The position numbers and the translations under genes are program-made. A DNA stretch of 64,000 nucleotides from DAHUYF01 sp035623985 (lineage in GTDB: Bacteria; Pseudomonadota; Alphaproteobacteria; ATCC43930; CGMCC-115725). Numbering within the stretch: position 1 is the first letter of the stretch; each line of letters opens with the position of its first letter. Shown one piece after another: positions 24,758 to 33,356 of this stretch. The stretch is taken from assembly GCA_035623985.1 (NCBI GenBank), contig DASPSJ010000052.1, positions 7,484 through 71,483 of the forward strand, written 5' to 3'. The notes below the pieces were generated by a model, which worked only from the letters and a program-made list of their open reading frames with translations, was not told the origin of the DNA and made no database searches.

Positions 24758-25672
24758 CTGATTTCTGCTGACCCGGACCTCACCGGCTATCTCGCGCCCG
24801 AGGGCTTCGTCGAGGATCTCCTCGCCGAGCTTGGTCCCGCGGCGAGCGCGGTCCATGGGCGGCTGGTGCTGGCGGCGGGGCCGCCGCGCGCGGCCGCGTG
24901 GGTCGCCAATCTCTGGCACGCGCCGTGGCGCCTTGAGATCGCCTCGATCGCCGACGCCGCGCGCCAGCTCCGCGCGATCCAGCGCAACTGGGCGCTCTAT
25001 GCCCACGGCCATCACCGCCGCGCCGCGCTCATCGCCGAGCGCCTGCCCAAGGTCTCGGCAAAGCCGCTCGCCTTCGGCGCGCCGGCGCCGGCGGCGCCGC
25101 TCGGCTCCTGGACGCTGCTCGACGCCGGAACGCTGCTCGCCAGCGCGCGCTGCTCGAGCCCCTTTCCCAACGGCGAGGTGCGCTTCGTCGAGGACCGCGC
25201 GGCGCCGCCGAGCCGCGCCTATTTGAAGCTCTGGGAGCTGTTCACGCTCCTCGGCGAGAAGCCCCGGCCGGGCGAGCTTTGCCTCGACCTCGGCAGCAGC
25301 CCCGGCGGCTGGAGCTGGGTGCTCCAGCGGCTGGGCGCGCGGGTCATCAGCGTCGACAAGGCGCCGCTCGACCCGCGCGTCGCCGCGCTCCCCGGCATCG
25401 AGCATCGGCGCCAAAGCGCCTTCGCCCTGGAGCCGACGAGCCTTGCGGGAATAGATTGGTTGTTCTCGGACGTTGTCTGCTATCCTCGTCGCCTGTTCGC
25501 GCTGGTGGAGCGCTGGCTGGCGGCGGGGACGTGCCGGCGCTTCGTCTGTACGATCAAGTTCCAGGGGCCGACCGACCATGAGACCACCCGCCGCTTCGCC
25601 GCCATTCCCGGCTCGCGCCTGTTGCATCTTCACCACAACAAGCACGAGCTGACATGGATACGGTTGAGCTGA
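24758..25672 (+). CDS. RlmM-like SAM-dependent methyltransferase (start uncertain)
   Basis: About 304 aa. The C-terminal half is an FtsJ/RrmJ-type methyltransferase: ELCLDLGSSPGGWSWVLQRL is the SAM-binding loop and IDWLFSDVVCYP holds the catalytic Asp region, followed by CTIKFQG with the family Lys. This fits 2'-O-ribose methylation of RNA, as in RlmM. The clearly coding N-terminus (YLAPEGFVEDLLAELGPA) lies upstream of the first GTG (24866). No ATG, GTG or TTG occurs in frame after the preceding stop (24710-24712). I therefore placed the start at CTG 24758; ATT 24761 is equally possible. It overlaps the YheT-like gene by 19 bp. Confidence 0.8.
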   Translation: MISADPDLTGYLAPEGFVEDLLAELGPAASAVHGRLVLAAGPPRAAAWVANLWHAPWRLEIASIADAARQLRAIQRNWALYAHGHHRRAALIAERLPKVSAKPLAFGAPAPAAPLGSWTLLDAGTLLASARCSSPFPNGEVRFVEDRAAPPSRAYLKLWELFTLLGEKPRPGELCLDLGSSPGGWSWVLQRLGARVISVDKAPLDPRVAALPGIEHRRQSAFALEPTSLAGIDWLFSDVVCYPRRLFALVERWLAAGTCRRFVCTIKFQGPTDHETTRRFAAIPGSRLLHLHHNKHELTWIRLS

Positions 25673-26670
25673 GCCGCGCCACCTTGCGGCCGGCGCCGGA
25701 CTTTCCCTCCTTCACGGCAAGGGCGCCGTGGTGGGGCGGCGACCTTCAGACGCTGCGCAGCTTCTTCATCCGCCGCTACGGCCGGCTCGATCCCTATCCC
25801 GTCGAGCGGCTGAGCCTGCCGATGAATGACGGCAGCGGCGACGCGCTGTCGGCGGTGCTAAACCGGCCGCTCCAGGCGATGGCGCGGCCGCTGGCGGTGC
25901 TGGTGCACGGGCTCACCGGCTGCGAGGAAAGCTTCTATCTGCTCAACACGGCGGCGCATCTCTTGAGCCTGGGCTTTCCCGTGCTGCGGCTCAATCTGCG
26001 CGGCGCCGGGCCGTCGCGGCCCTTCTGCCGCCTGCAATACCACGCCGGGCGCAGCGAGGATTTCGCCGCCGCGCTGGCGGCGCTGCCGAAGGCCCTCGCC
26101 GCCGCCGGCGTCGTCGCCATCGGCTATTCGCTCGGCGCCAACATGCTGCTCAAATATCTCGGCGAGCACGGCGCGGCGGCGGCGGTGCTGGCCGCGGTCG
26201 CGGTCTCGGCGCCGCTGGCGCTGGCCGAAACCTCGCGCCGGCTGATGCGCCGGCGCAACGCGCTCTATCAGACCTATCTGCTGACGGAGATGAAGCGCGA
26301 GGCGGTGGCGCCCGGCGCCGAGGTCAGCGCCCGCGAGCGCGCCGCCATCGCCGAGGCGCGCAGCATCTGGGACTTCGATAACGGCTTCAGCGCGCCGCGC
26401 AACGGCTTCGCCGGCGCCGAAGACTATTACGAGCGCAACGGCGCCGGCCGCTTTCTCGACGGCATCGCCGTCCCGACGCTGGTGATCCACGCGCTCGACG
26501 ATCCCTGGATCCCGCCGACCGCCTATCTCGCCCATGACTGGCGGCGCAACCGGAACCTGATGCCGCTGCTGCCGCGGCGCGGCGGCCATGTGGGCTTCCA
26601 GGGCCGCGGCCACCGCCTCGCCTGGCACGACCGCTGCATCGAGCGGTTTTTGGGAGAGATAAAGATATAA
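25654..26670 (+). CDS. YheT-family alpha/beta hydrolase
   Basis: 338-aa hydrolase of the YheT/ABHD1-3 group. N-terminal APWWGGDLQTLRSFF is a family hallmark. The oxyanion region is LVHGLTGCEESFY, the nucleophile elbow GYSLGANMLLKYLG, the acid DDPWIPP and the His GGHVGFQG. Relatives act on acyl esters or lipids; the substrate is not known. The start ATG lies inside the end of the methyltransferase gene, so the two are co-transcribed. No signal peptide. Confidence 0.92.
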   Translation: MDTVELSRATLRPAPDFPSFTARAPWWGGDLQTLRSFFIRRYGRLDPYPVERLSLPMNDGSGDALSAVLNRPLQAMARPLAVLVHGLTGCEESFYLLNTAAHLLSLGFPVLRLNLRGAGPSRPFCRLQYHAGRSEDFAAALAALPKALAAAGVVAIGYSLGANMLLKYLGEHGAAAAVLAAVAVSAPLALAETSRRLMRRRNALYQTYLLTEMKREAVAPGAEVSARERAAIAEARSIWDFDNGFSAPRNGFAGAEDYYERNGAGRFLDGIAVPTLVIHALDDPWIPPTAYLAHDWRRNRNLMPLLPRRGGHVGFQGRGHRLAWHDRCIERFLGEIKI

Positions 26671-26753
26671 GTCGTCAGTCGTCAGTTTTCAGTCGTCAGT
26701 TTTCAGTCGTCAGTTCGGCGTCTGCCGCACTGATAACTGACAACTGACGACTA
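26671..26753 (+). repeat. Short direct and inverted repeat array
   Basis: Three GTCGTCAGT-type units (core AGTCGTCAGTTTTC, 14 bp) run in tandem from 26671. After a 25-bp spacer the complementary units AACTGACAACTGACGAC follow, so the whole array can fold into one long hairpin. It sits right after the hydrolase stop and could end or stabilise that transcript. The rest of the gap, 26754-27023, shows no convincing gene or site; a 63-codon frame there lacks a ribosome site and family features. Confidence 0.75.
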
Positions 26754-27023
26754 TTCTCGAGGAAACATACCCGGGCGTGGGCGGCGCCGATGTCGCGGAG
26801 CGGCCGTGGTTTTCCGGCCAGCCGCGCCATTCGCGGTAGAACCATGTTGTGCAAGAGGCCGGAGAACGCCAGGATCATGCCGTATCGTCCGGACGCGGCG
26901 GACTCTCGGATCAAGACTCTTCATCCGGATGACGCCGCGGCGCCTGAGCGTTCACTTTTCATAGACGATGATGAGGTTTAAATAATTCCGCTTCCAATCG
27001 CCAAGGTCGAGGAGAACGCGGGT

Positions 27024-30000
27024 TTGGGGGTTGATGCAGCCGCCGGGAGGAAAGCGGCAGACGCGGCTGAGCCTTATTCGCGGCGCCAGATCGCGCTGGC
27101 CGCCGGCTGGGCCGCGCCGGCCTTCGTGCTTCTTCCCTGCCTCGCGCTCCTGCCGTCGGACCTGTTTCACGATCCGGAGAGCTATCTCGGCGTGCACTCC
27201 TTCATGGAGGCCTTCGCCTGCGCCGTCTCCGTTCTTGTGTTCAGCGTCGGCTGGTATTCGGCGCGCGCCGAGCGGTCGGCGCATCTCGCGGTTCTGTCGG
27301 CGGCCTTCCTGGCGACGGCGTTGCTCGATCTCGCCCACCTGCTCTCATATCAGGGCATGCCGCCGCTCGTCACGCCCGCCGGTCCGGAAAAAGCCATCGA
27401 TTTCTGGCTCGGCGCACGCTACGCCGAAGCCGGCGGATTGCTGCTCTTCGCTTTGCTCCCCGCCGCATGGCGCATCGGCGACCGCCGATATTACGCCTTC
27501 ATCGCCCTATCGCTGACCTACACGGCGCTCGTCTCTTGGGGCGTGCTGTTTCACCCCGACGCATTGCCCCGGACGTTCCTCTCCGACGCCGGGTTGACGC
27601 GGTTCAAGGTCGCGGCGGAATACGGCGTCGTCGCGCTCCACGCCGCGACGATGGCCGCGCTCCTCGCGCGCCCCGCGGGCAGCCTGAATTTTCCCGTGCC
27701 CACCCTTTTTGCGGCGCTGCTCGTGCTCGTGGCGGGCGAATTGGCGGTGACCGCCTATGCCTCGGTCAATGACACCTACAACTTCATCGGCCACGTCTAC
27801 AAGGTCATCGGCTTCTTCCTCATCTACCGCGCCGTTTTCGTTCAAGGGGTGAGCCTGCCCTACACGATGCGCACCGCCTCCGAGCGCCTTTATCGCCAGC
27901 TCACCGAGCAGGCGGCGGACGCGATTTTCAAGTTCGACCGCTCCGGCAAAATCGTCACCGCCAATCCCCGCGCCGAGCAACTCACCGGGCGCCGACGGGA
28001 CGAGATGACGAGCGCGAAGCTGGACGACATCTTCGACGGGCGCGACGGCGAGCGCCTGATCAGCCGCATCGACACGCTCTCGCCCGGCGCAAGCCTCGTG
28101 CTCGAAGCGCGGGTGCGGCGGTGCGACGGCGGCGTCGTGCCGGCCGAGATCAGCATCGGCCGGCTCGACGAAGGCGGCGGCCTCGCCATCGCGCGGGACG
28201 TGAGCGAGCGCAAGCGTCTGGAGGAGGCGATCCGGATACGGGACATCTCGTTCTCCTCGTCCATCCTGCCCATCGCGATGGCGGACCTCGAGGGCCGGGT
28301 CAGCTATGCCAACCGCGCCTTTCTCGACCTCTGGGGTTATGCCGAAGAGGATGACGTCCTCGGCCTCGGGATCAGCGATTTCCTCGAGGATCCCGCGGGC
28401 GCGGCGGAGATCATTGGCGCGCTGCGGAGCAAGGGGCGCTGGAACCAGGAGATCCGCCTCAAGCGGCGCGACGGCGGCGTCATGGACGTGCAAGTCGCCT
28501 CGAACATGGTCTTCGACGACGACGGCCGGCCGATCTGCATGATCGGCTCCTTCAAGGACGTCACCGAGCAAAAGCGGATGCTCACGGCGCTGCGGCGCAA
28601 CGAGGAGCTGCTGCGGGCGGCGGCCCAGGCGGCCCAGATCGGCATCTACGATCACGACCACCGCAGCGACGTCATCTATTGGTCGCCCGAGCAAAGGGCG
28701 AATTACGGCGTCGCTCCCGACGAGGTCATAACGCTCGACTTTTTCGTCTCGCACGTCCACCCCGACGACCGCGAGCGAATCGCCGCGGCCGTTCGGCACG
28801 CCCACGATCCCGCGAGCGACGGCCGCTTCAACGTCGAGCACCGCATCATCCGGCGCGACGGCTCGATCCGGTCGCTGATCACGCGCGGGCGGACCTTCTT
28901 CGAAGGCGAGGGCGGCAGCCGACACCCCGTCCGCACGGTCGGCGCCGTGGTCGACATAACCGAGCGCGAGCGCGCCCGGGAGGAACGCGCCGCGCTCGAG
29001 CTCCAGTTGGCGCAATCGCAGAAGATGGAGGCCGTGGGCCAGCTAACCGGCGGCGTGGCGCATGATTTCAACAACCTTCTGGGCGTGATCTCCGGCAATT
29101 TGGAGCTCCTCGGCGAGGCGTTCGAGGACCGCGAGGATCTGCGCGAGCTGCTGCAAACCGCGCTTCGCGCGACCGATCGGGGCGTGACCTTGACGCGCAG
29201 CCTCCTGGCCTTCGCCCGCAAGCAGCCGCTCGAACCGCGCACCATCGACATCAACGGCTTGATGCGCGAGATGGGCGAGCTGCTGCGCCGCACGGTGCCG
29301 GAAAACATCGAATTTCGCCTCGTCGGCGGCGCCGGCATCTGGCCCTGCGAGGCCGATCCCGGCCAATTGCAGAACGTGCTGCTCAACCTCGTCGTGAACG
29401 CGCAGGACGCCATGCCCAATGGCGGCCGGCTGACCATCGAGACCGGCAACGCGCGCCTCGACGACGACTACGCCGCCGCCCACGCGGAGGTGACGCCGGG
29501 CCAATACGTGATGCTGGCCGTGTCGGACACGGGCAAGGGCATACCGCCCGAGCTGCTGACGCGGGTTTTCGAGCCCTTCTTCACGACGAAGGACGTGGGC
29601 AAGGGCACCGGCCTCGGCCTCAGCATGGTCTACGGCTTCGTCAAGCAGTCGCGCGGCCACGTCAAGATCTACAGCGAGGTCGGCCAGGGGACGACGGTGC
29701 GCGTCTATTTGCCGCGCGCCGCCGAGACGGCGGATCAGGCGGCGGCGCCCGCCGCGCCGCGGGATTTGAGCGGGCGCGGCGAGACGATCTTGATGGTGGA
29801 GGACGATCCGGACATGAGGACGCTGGCCCGCGCCCTGCTGCACAGTCTCGGCTATGAGGTGCTCGACGCCGAAGGCGCGGAGGAGGCGTTGCGCCTTCTG
29901 GGGTCGCAACGAATCTCGCTGCTGTTGACCGACGTGGTGCTGCGCGGCGACTTGAACGGCCCGCAGCTCGCGGAAAAAGCGCTTCGCCTCAGTCCCGGCC

Positions 30001-30152
30001 TGCGCGTGCTCTACATGTCCGGCTACACCGAGAATGCGATCCTGCACCAGGGGCGCCTGGACCCCGGCGTGCACTTGCTGCAAAAGCCGTTCCGCAAGCG
30101 CGATTTGGCGGCGAAGGTTCGGGCGGCGCTGGAGGAGGAGGTGTCACCTTGA
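27024..30152 (+). CDS. Hybrid sensor histidine kinase, MASE3 and PAS domains, C-terminal receiver
   Basis: 1042 aa. Residues about 20-285 hold seven or eight TM helices typical of a MASE3 sensor. Three PAS-type segments follow (around 295-400, 410-525 and 540-650). The HisKA H-box has the phospho-acceptor H680 in GGVAHDFNNLL. The HATPase has the N box NLVVNAQDAMP, G1 VSDTGKGIP and G2 GKGTGLGLSMV. A receiver with D970 (LLTDVVLRGD) and the Lys in LLQKPFRK completes it. The start is a TTG (27024) after GAGGAG; no ATG or GTG is available before the sensor. It overlaps the CheY-like gene. Signal unknown. Confidence 0.93.
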   Translation: MGVDAAAGRKAADAAEPYSRRQIALAAGWAAPAFVLLPCLALLPSDLFHDPESYLGVHSFMEAFACAVSVLVFSVGWYSARAERSAHLAVLSAAFLATALLDLAHLLSYQGMPPLVTPAGPEKAIDFWLGARYAEAGGLLLFALLPAAWRIGDRRYYAFIALSLTYTALVSWGVLFHPDALPRTFLSDAGLTRFKVAAEYGVVALHAATMAALLARPAGSLNFPVPTLFAALLVLVAGELAVTAYASVNDTYNFIGHVYKVIGFFLIYRAVFVQGVSLPYTMRTASERLYRQLTEQAADAIFKFDRSGKIVTANPRAEQLTGRRRDEMTSAKLDDIFDGRDGERLISRIDTLSPGASLVLEARVRRCDGGVVPAEISIGRLDEGGGLAIARDVSERKRLEEAIRIRDISFSSSILPIAMADLEGRVSYANRAFLDLWGYAEEDDVLGLGISDFLEDPAGAAEIIGALRSKGRWNQEIRLKRRDGGVMDVQVASNMVFDDDGRPICMIGSFKDVTEQKRMLTALRRNEELLRAAAQAAQIGIYDHDHRSDVIYWSPEQRANYGVAPDEVITLDFFVSHVHPDDRERIAAAVRHAHDPASDGRFNVEHRIIRRDGSIRSLITRGRTFFEGEGGSRHPVRTVGAVVDITERERAREERAALELQLAQSQKMEAVGQLTGGVAHDFNNLLGVISGNLELLGEAFEDREDLRELLQTALRATDRGVTLTRSLLAFARKQPLEPRTIDINGLMREMGELLRRTVPENIEFRLVGGAGIWPCEADPGQLQNVLLNLVVNAQDAMPNGGRLTIETGNARLDDDYAAAHAEVTPGQYVMLAVSDTGKGIPPELLTRVFEPFFTTKDVGKGTGLGLSMVYGFVKQSRGHVKIYSEVGQGTTVRVYLPRAAETADQAAAPAAPRDLSGRGETILMVEDDPDMRTLARALLHSLGYEVLDAEGAEEALRLLGSQRISLLLTDVVLRGDLNGPQLAEKALRLSPGLRVLYMSGYTENAILHQGRLDPGVHLLQKPFRKRDLAAKVRAALEEEVSP

Positions 30153-30532
30153 ACGGGCGCAAGCGACTCCTCATCGTCGACGACGAGCCGGATTTCGCGA
30201 AATTCGTCGCGAAAGTGAGCAGCGACCTCGGCTATGAAACCGTGACGACGAACGCGGCCGAGACGTTCCAGGCCGCCTATCTGGCGGCGCCGCCGGACGT
30301 CATCGTGCTCGACATGGTCATGCCGAAGATGGACGGCATCGAGACCGTTCGATGGCTGGTCGACAAGGGCTGCCGCGCGCGCATCATCATCATCTCCGGC
30401 TACAACCCCGTCTTCGGCAACGCCGCGCAGTCGATCGGCGAGATCAAGGGCAGGCTGGAGATCAGCCAGCTCCAAAAACCGATAAGGCTGTCGGAGCTGC
30501 GGGCCGTCCTGGGCGAGATATTGGCGGACTGA
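30149..30532 (+). CDS. CheY-like single-domain response regulator
   Basis: 127-aa stand-alone receiver: acidic pocket IVDDEPDF (D11, D12), phospho-acceptor D55 in IVLDMVMPKMDG, the switch Thr/Ser position in IIISGYNP and the Lys in QLQKPIRLS. No output domain. It starts with TTG 30149 behind GGAGGAGGAGG and overlaps the hybrid kinase stop, so the two are translated together. It likely receives phosphate from the hybrid kinase, directly or through a missing phosphotransfer protein. Confidence 0.93.
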   Translation: MNGRKRLLIVDDEPDFAKFVAKVSSDLGYETVTTNAAETFQAAYLAAPPDVIVLDMVMPKMDGIETVRWLVDKGCRARIIIISGYNPVFGNAAQSIGEIKGRLEISQLQKPIRLSELRAVLGEILAD

Positions 30533-30565
30533 ACCCGTGCCGGATGGCGCAAAATCGCGCCGGCG

Positions 30566-31579
30566 TCAGCCGCTCTTCAGCCGCTTCGCCGCGTCGACGG
30601 CGGCATAGGTCAGGACGCCGTCGGCGCCGGCGCGCTTGAAGCCGATCAGCGTCTCCAGCATGACCGAGGGATCGAGCCAGCCGCGCTCGACCGCGCCCAT
30701 CAGCATCGAATATTCGCCGCTCACCTGATAGGCGTAGGTCGGCACGCCGAAGCGATCCTTGACGCGGCGGATGACGTCGAGATAGGGCAGGCCCGGCTTC
30801 ACCATCACCATGTCGGCGCCCTCGGCGAGGTCGAGCGCCACCTCGCGCAACGCCTCGTCGGAATTGGCGGGGTCCATCTGATAGGTGCGCTTGTCGGCCT
30901 TGCCGAGCGAGGATTTGGAGCCGATGGCGTCGCGGAAGGGGCCGTAGAAGGCGGAGGCGTATTTCGCCGCGTAGGACATGATGCGCACGCGCTCGAAGCC
31001 CCTGGCATCGAGCGCATCGCGGATGGCGCCGACGCGCCCGTCCATCATGTCCGAGGGCGCGATGACGTCGCAGCCCGCCTCGGCCTGAACCAGCGCCTGG
31101 CGGCAGAGGATCGCCACCGTCTCGTCATTGGCGACGTCGCCCTGGCGCAGCACGCCGTCATGGCCGTGGGTGGTGAAGGGATCCAACGCCACGTCGCAGA
31201 GGAGGCCGAGGGCGGGCAGCGCCTCTTTCACCGCGCGCACGGCGCGGCAGACCAGATTCTCGGGATTGAGCGCCTCTTCGCCCTCGGGCGTCTTCCGCCG
31301 GGCGGGCGTGACCGGGAAGACGGCGACGAGCGGAATGCCCAGCGCCTGGGCCTCGCCCGCGGCGTCGACCAGCGCCGGGATCGACAAGCGATCGACCCCC
31401 GGCATGGACGGCACCGGCGCGCGCGCGGCCGCCTCGTCATGGACGAAGACCGGCCAGATGAGATCGGCCGCGCTCAGCCGGTGCTCGGCGGTGAGCCGGC
31501 GCGACCAGTCGTCGCGCCGGTTGCGCCTCAGGCGAAGGCGGGGATAGGCGCCGAGCGGCTGAACGGGCGGGCGGGTCAT
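30566..31579 (-). CDS. hemB: Porphobilinogen synthase (delta-aminolevulinic acid dehydratase)
   Basis: 337-aa enzyme that joins two 5-aminolevulinate molecules into porphobilinogen, a step in haem and other tetrapyrrole synthesis. Signatures: VFPVTPARRKTPEGEEA, the metal-site region LDPFTTHGHDG, the first Schiff-base Lys region and the second in MVMVKPGLPYLDVI, and YQVSGEYSM. The DPFTTHGHDG form, with Asp where zinc enzymes have Cys, points to the Mg-type enzyme usual in Alphaproteobacteria. ATG 31579 is chosen by family length. It faces the response regulator convergently. Confidence 0.96.
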   Translation of the reverse strand: MTRPPVQPLGAYPRLRLRRNRRDDWSRRLTAEHRLSAADLIWPVFVHDEAAARAPVPSMPGVDRLSIPALVDAAGEAQALGIPLVAVFPVTPARRKTPEGEEALNPENLVCRAVRAVKEALPALGLLCDVALDPFTTHGHDGVLRQGDVANDETVAILCRQALVQAEAGCDVIAPSDMMDGRVGAIRDALDARGFERVRIMSYAAKYASAFYGPFRDAIGSKSSLGKADKRTYQMDPANSDEALREVALDLAEGADMVMVKPGLPYLDVIRRVKDRFGVPTYAYQVSGEYSMLMGAVERGWLDPSVMLETLIGFKRAGADGVLTYAAVDAAKRLKSG

Positions 31580-31659
31580 AAGGCGGCCTCGACGGCGGAA
31601 CGGACCGGGGCCGGATGATAGGCGCGGCTCGCGGCGCTGGCAATCGCGGGCGGCGGCGC

Positions 31660-32487
31660 TCAGCGGCGCTTGCGCACGGCGTCGAAAGCCGGGTCGGAGA
31701 GCGCGTGCTGCGCCATGCCGGCGGGCGAGACCAGGGCGAAGCGAAAGCCGTCCGCCGAGAGGTCGAGCACGCCGAGGCCGGTGCGCTTCTCGCCGATGCG
31801 TTCCTGCATCGCGTCGGGAATGATGAAGGCGGTGGAGGGCAGCCAGACGTGGCGCACGCCGGCCAGCACGCGGTCGAGATATTGATGCGCGTGGCCGCTC
31901 AGCACCAGCCGCAGGTCCGAGCCGGCCAGCAGCGCCAGCAGCTGGCGGCGCTGCGCCAGCGGCACGTAGCGGATATGCGCCGTCCCATCGCCGGGGTCGT
32001 CGCGATAGAGCGGCTTGTGCAGCAGCAAGGCGATGGGACGCCCGCGCGCCTCGGCAAGGCATGCGCCGAGCCAGTCCCATTGCGCGGCCTCGGCCGGCGT
32101 GTCGCTCGCGAAAAGCTGCACGTTGAGGCCGATGAGCCGCCAGGGAGCGGCGTCGATGGCCCAATAGTCGCTGCCGTAATCGCGGCGATACGCGGCAAGC
32201 TGGTCGAGGCGCAGCGGCTGCTCCGCCGGCATGCCGGGGCCCGGCGGATTGTCGCCGATGTCGTGATTGCCGGGCAGGAAGCGCAGCGCCGTCGGCCAAT
32301 CGGCGCATGCGGCGAGCGCCCAGGCGTGCTGCGCCGGATCCTCGGTGCCGTCGAGCGTGATGTCGCCGAGATGGAGGGTGAGATCGGCGCCGGCCGCGCG
32401 CGCGAAGTCCTTGGCGGCGCGCCAATTGGCGTTGCAGGGAGGAACGCCGGGCGCGAGATGGCTGTCGGTCACCAGAAGGAGGCGCAT
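31660..32487 (-). CDS. Metallophosphoesterase (3',5'-cyclic-AMP phosphodiesterase-like)
   Basis: 275-aa calcineurin-like phosphoesterase with the full metal-ligand set: TDSHL, LHLGDITLDG, FLPGNHDIGDN, LLHKPLYRD and LVLSGHAHQY. The order and size match CpdA-like class III cyclic-nucleotide phosphodiesterases and related enzymes. No signal peptide; cytoplasmic. ATG 32487 is the start that begins just before the first motif; its ribosome site is weak. It lies 80 bp upstream of hemB on the same strand and may be co-transcribed with it. Confidence 0.88.
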   Translation of the reverse strand: MRLLLVTDSHLAPGVPPCNANWRAAKDFARAAGADLTLHLGDITLDGTEDPAQHAWALAACADWPTALRFLPGNHDIGDNPPGPGMPAEQPLRLDQLAAYRRDYGSDYWAIDAAPWRLIGLNVQLFASDTPAEAAQWDWLGACLAEARGRPIALLLHKPLYRDDPGDGTAHIRYVPLAQRRQLLALLAGSDLRLVLSGHAHQYLDRVLAGVRHVWLPSTAFIIPDAMQERIGEKRTGLGVLDLSADGFRFALVSPAGMAQHALSDPAFDAVRKRR

Positions 32488-32602
32488 GGGCGGAAGCCTA
32501 GCCGATCTCCGTCTTGCTTTGATGACGGCGAGTCGATCCCGCCCGGGCGGATCGCGGATCGAGCGAGCGGGCGATTTGCCGCAGCCCCCTCCCAACTCTG
32601 GA

Positions 32603-32616
32603 TTGATCCAGATCAA
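32603..32616. promoter_or_regulatory. FNR/FixK-type box
   Basis: TTGATCCAGATCAA is a perfect match to the FNR/FixK consensus TTGAT-N4-ATCAA. Its centre is 65 bp before the 2OG-oxygenase ATG at 32675, a suitable distance for activation at -41.5 with a short leader. It also lies 116 bp upstream of the divergent phosphoesterase start. Confidence 0.6.
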
Positions 32617-32674
32617 TGTTGGCGCTCCCCGTTGCGCTGGAGTGGCCGGACGCCGATTGCAGGAAGGTCCCCCC

Positions 32675-33346
32675 ATGCCGAACGGAGACTCGTACTTTTC
32701 GATGCTCGACGCGGCGGCGATCAACGCCGCCGAGCTGCGTCGCAACCCCTACGATTTCGCCTTCGTCGAGCACGCGATCGATCCCGGCCGCAAGGACGAC
32801 GTGCTGGCCGACGCGCCGCGCATTCCCCATCGCGGCAGCTACGGGCTTCCCGATCTCCATTACGGCCCGCGCTTCGCGGCGGTGATCAACGACCTCTTGA
32901 GCGAGCGCTTCCGCCGCATGGTCGAGTGGAAATTCGATATGGACCTCTCCGACAATCCGCCGGTGATCGTGATGATGGGGAACACCACCGGCCATTACAA
33001 CGAGGGCTACGCCCATCCCGATTCCAAGCACAAGATCGTCACCGTGCTGCTGGGATTCAGCCGCGACTGGCCCTATGAGCGCGGGCGGCTGCGCGTGCTG
33101 CGCAGCGCCGACCGCGAGGACTATGCCTTCGAGTTCACCCCCGAGTTCGGCCACATGCTGATGTTCCGCGTCTGCGACCATTCCTGGCACGGCTTCCTGC
33201 CGCAGAAGGGCCGGCGCATGAGCCTGCAGCTCTGCTACGTCGATTCCGACTGGTACGTCCGCCGCGAGTATTGGCGCCACAGCGTCAGCGCGGCGGCCAA
33301 ATCGGTGCCGCTGCTGCGCAAGGCGATCGAATGGGCGCCGCGCTAG
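32675..33346 (+). CDS. 2OG-Fe(II) oxygenase-like protein (first of two)
   Basis: 223 aa. A double-stranded beta-helix dioxygenase core is suggested by the iron ligands H-x-D in GYAHPDSKHKI, a distal His in CDHSWHGFLP, and a 2-oxoglutarate-binding Arg in GRRMSLQLCY. These are the ligands of the prolyl-4-hydroxylase-like superfamily. The substrate is unknown. ATG 32675 follows CAGGAAGG. The next gene, 10 bp on, is a second member of the same superfamily. An FNR-type box lies upstream, interesting for an oxygen-using enzyme. Confidence 0.8.
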   Translation: MPNGDSYFSMLDAAAINAAELRRNPYDFAFVEHAIDPGRKDDVLADAPRIPHRGSYGLPDLHYGPRFAAVINDLLSERFRRMVEWKFDMDLSDNPPVIVMMGNTTGHYNEGYAHPDSKHKIVTVLLGFSRDWPYERGRLRVLRSADREDYAFEFTPEFGHMLMFRVCDHSWHGFLPQKGRRMSLQLCYVDSDWYVRREYWRHSVSAAAKSVPLLRKAIEWAPR

Positions 33347-33356
33347 GAGCGGAAGC

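Noticed and set aside
22685..25645. 986-codon minus-strand frame opposite the secreted protein, M48 and methyltransferase genes
   Set aside because: Antisense to well-supported genes; repetitive Arg/Gly/Ala composition; no motif or ribosome site.
26671..26753. CRISPR-like array
   Set aside because: The units are 14 bp and contiguous, with no unique spacers and no cas genes nearby.
26790..26981. 63-codon frame in the gap before the hybrid kinase
   Set aside because: No ribosome site, no recognisable family and composition like random high-GC sequence.
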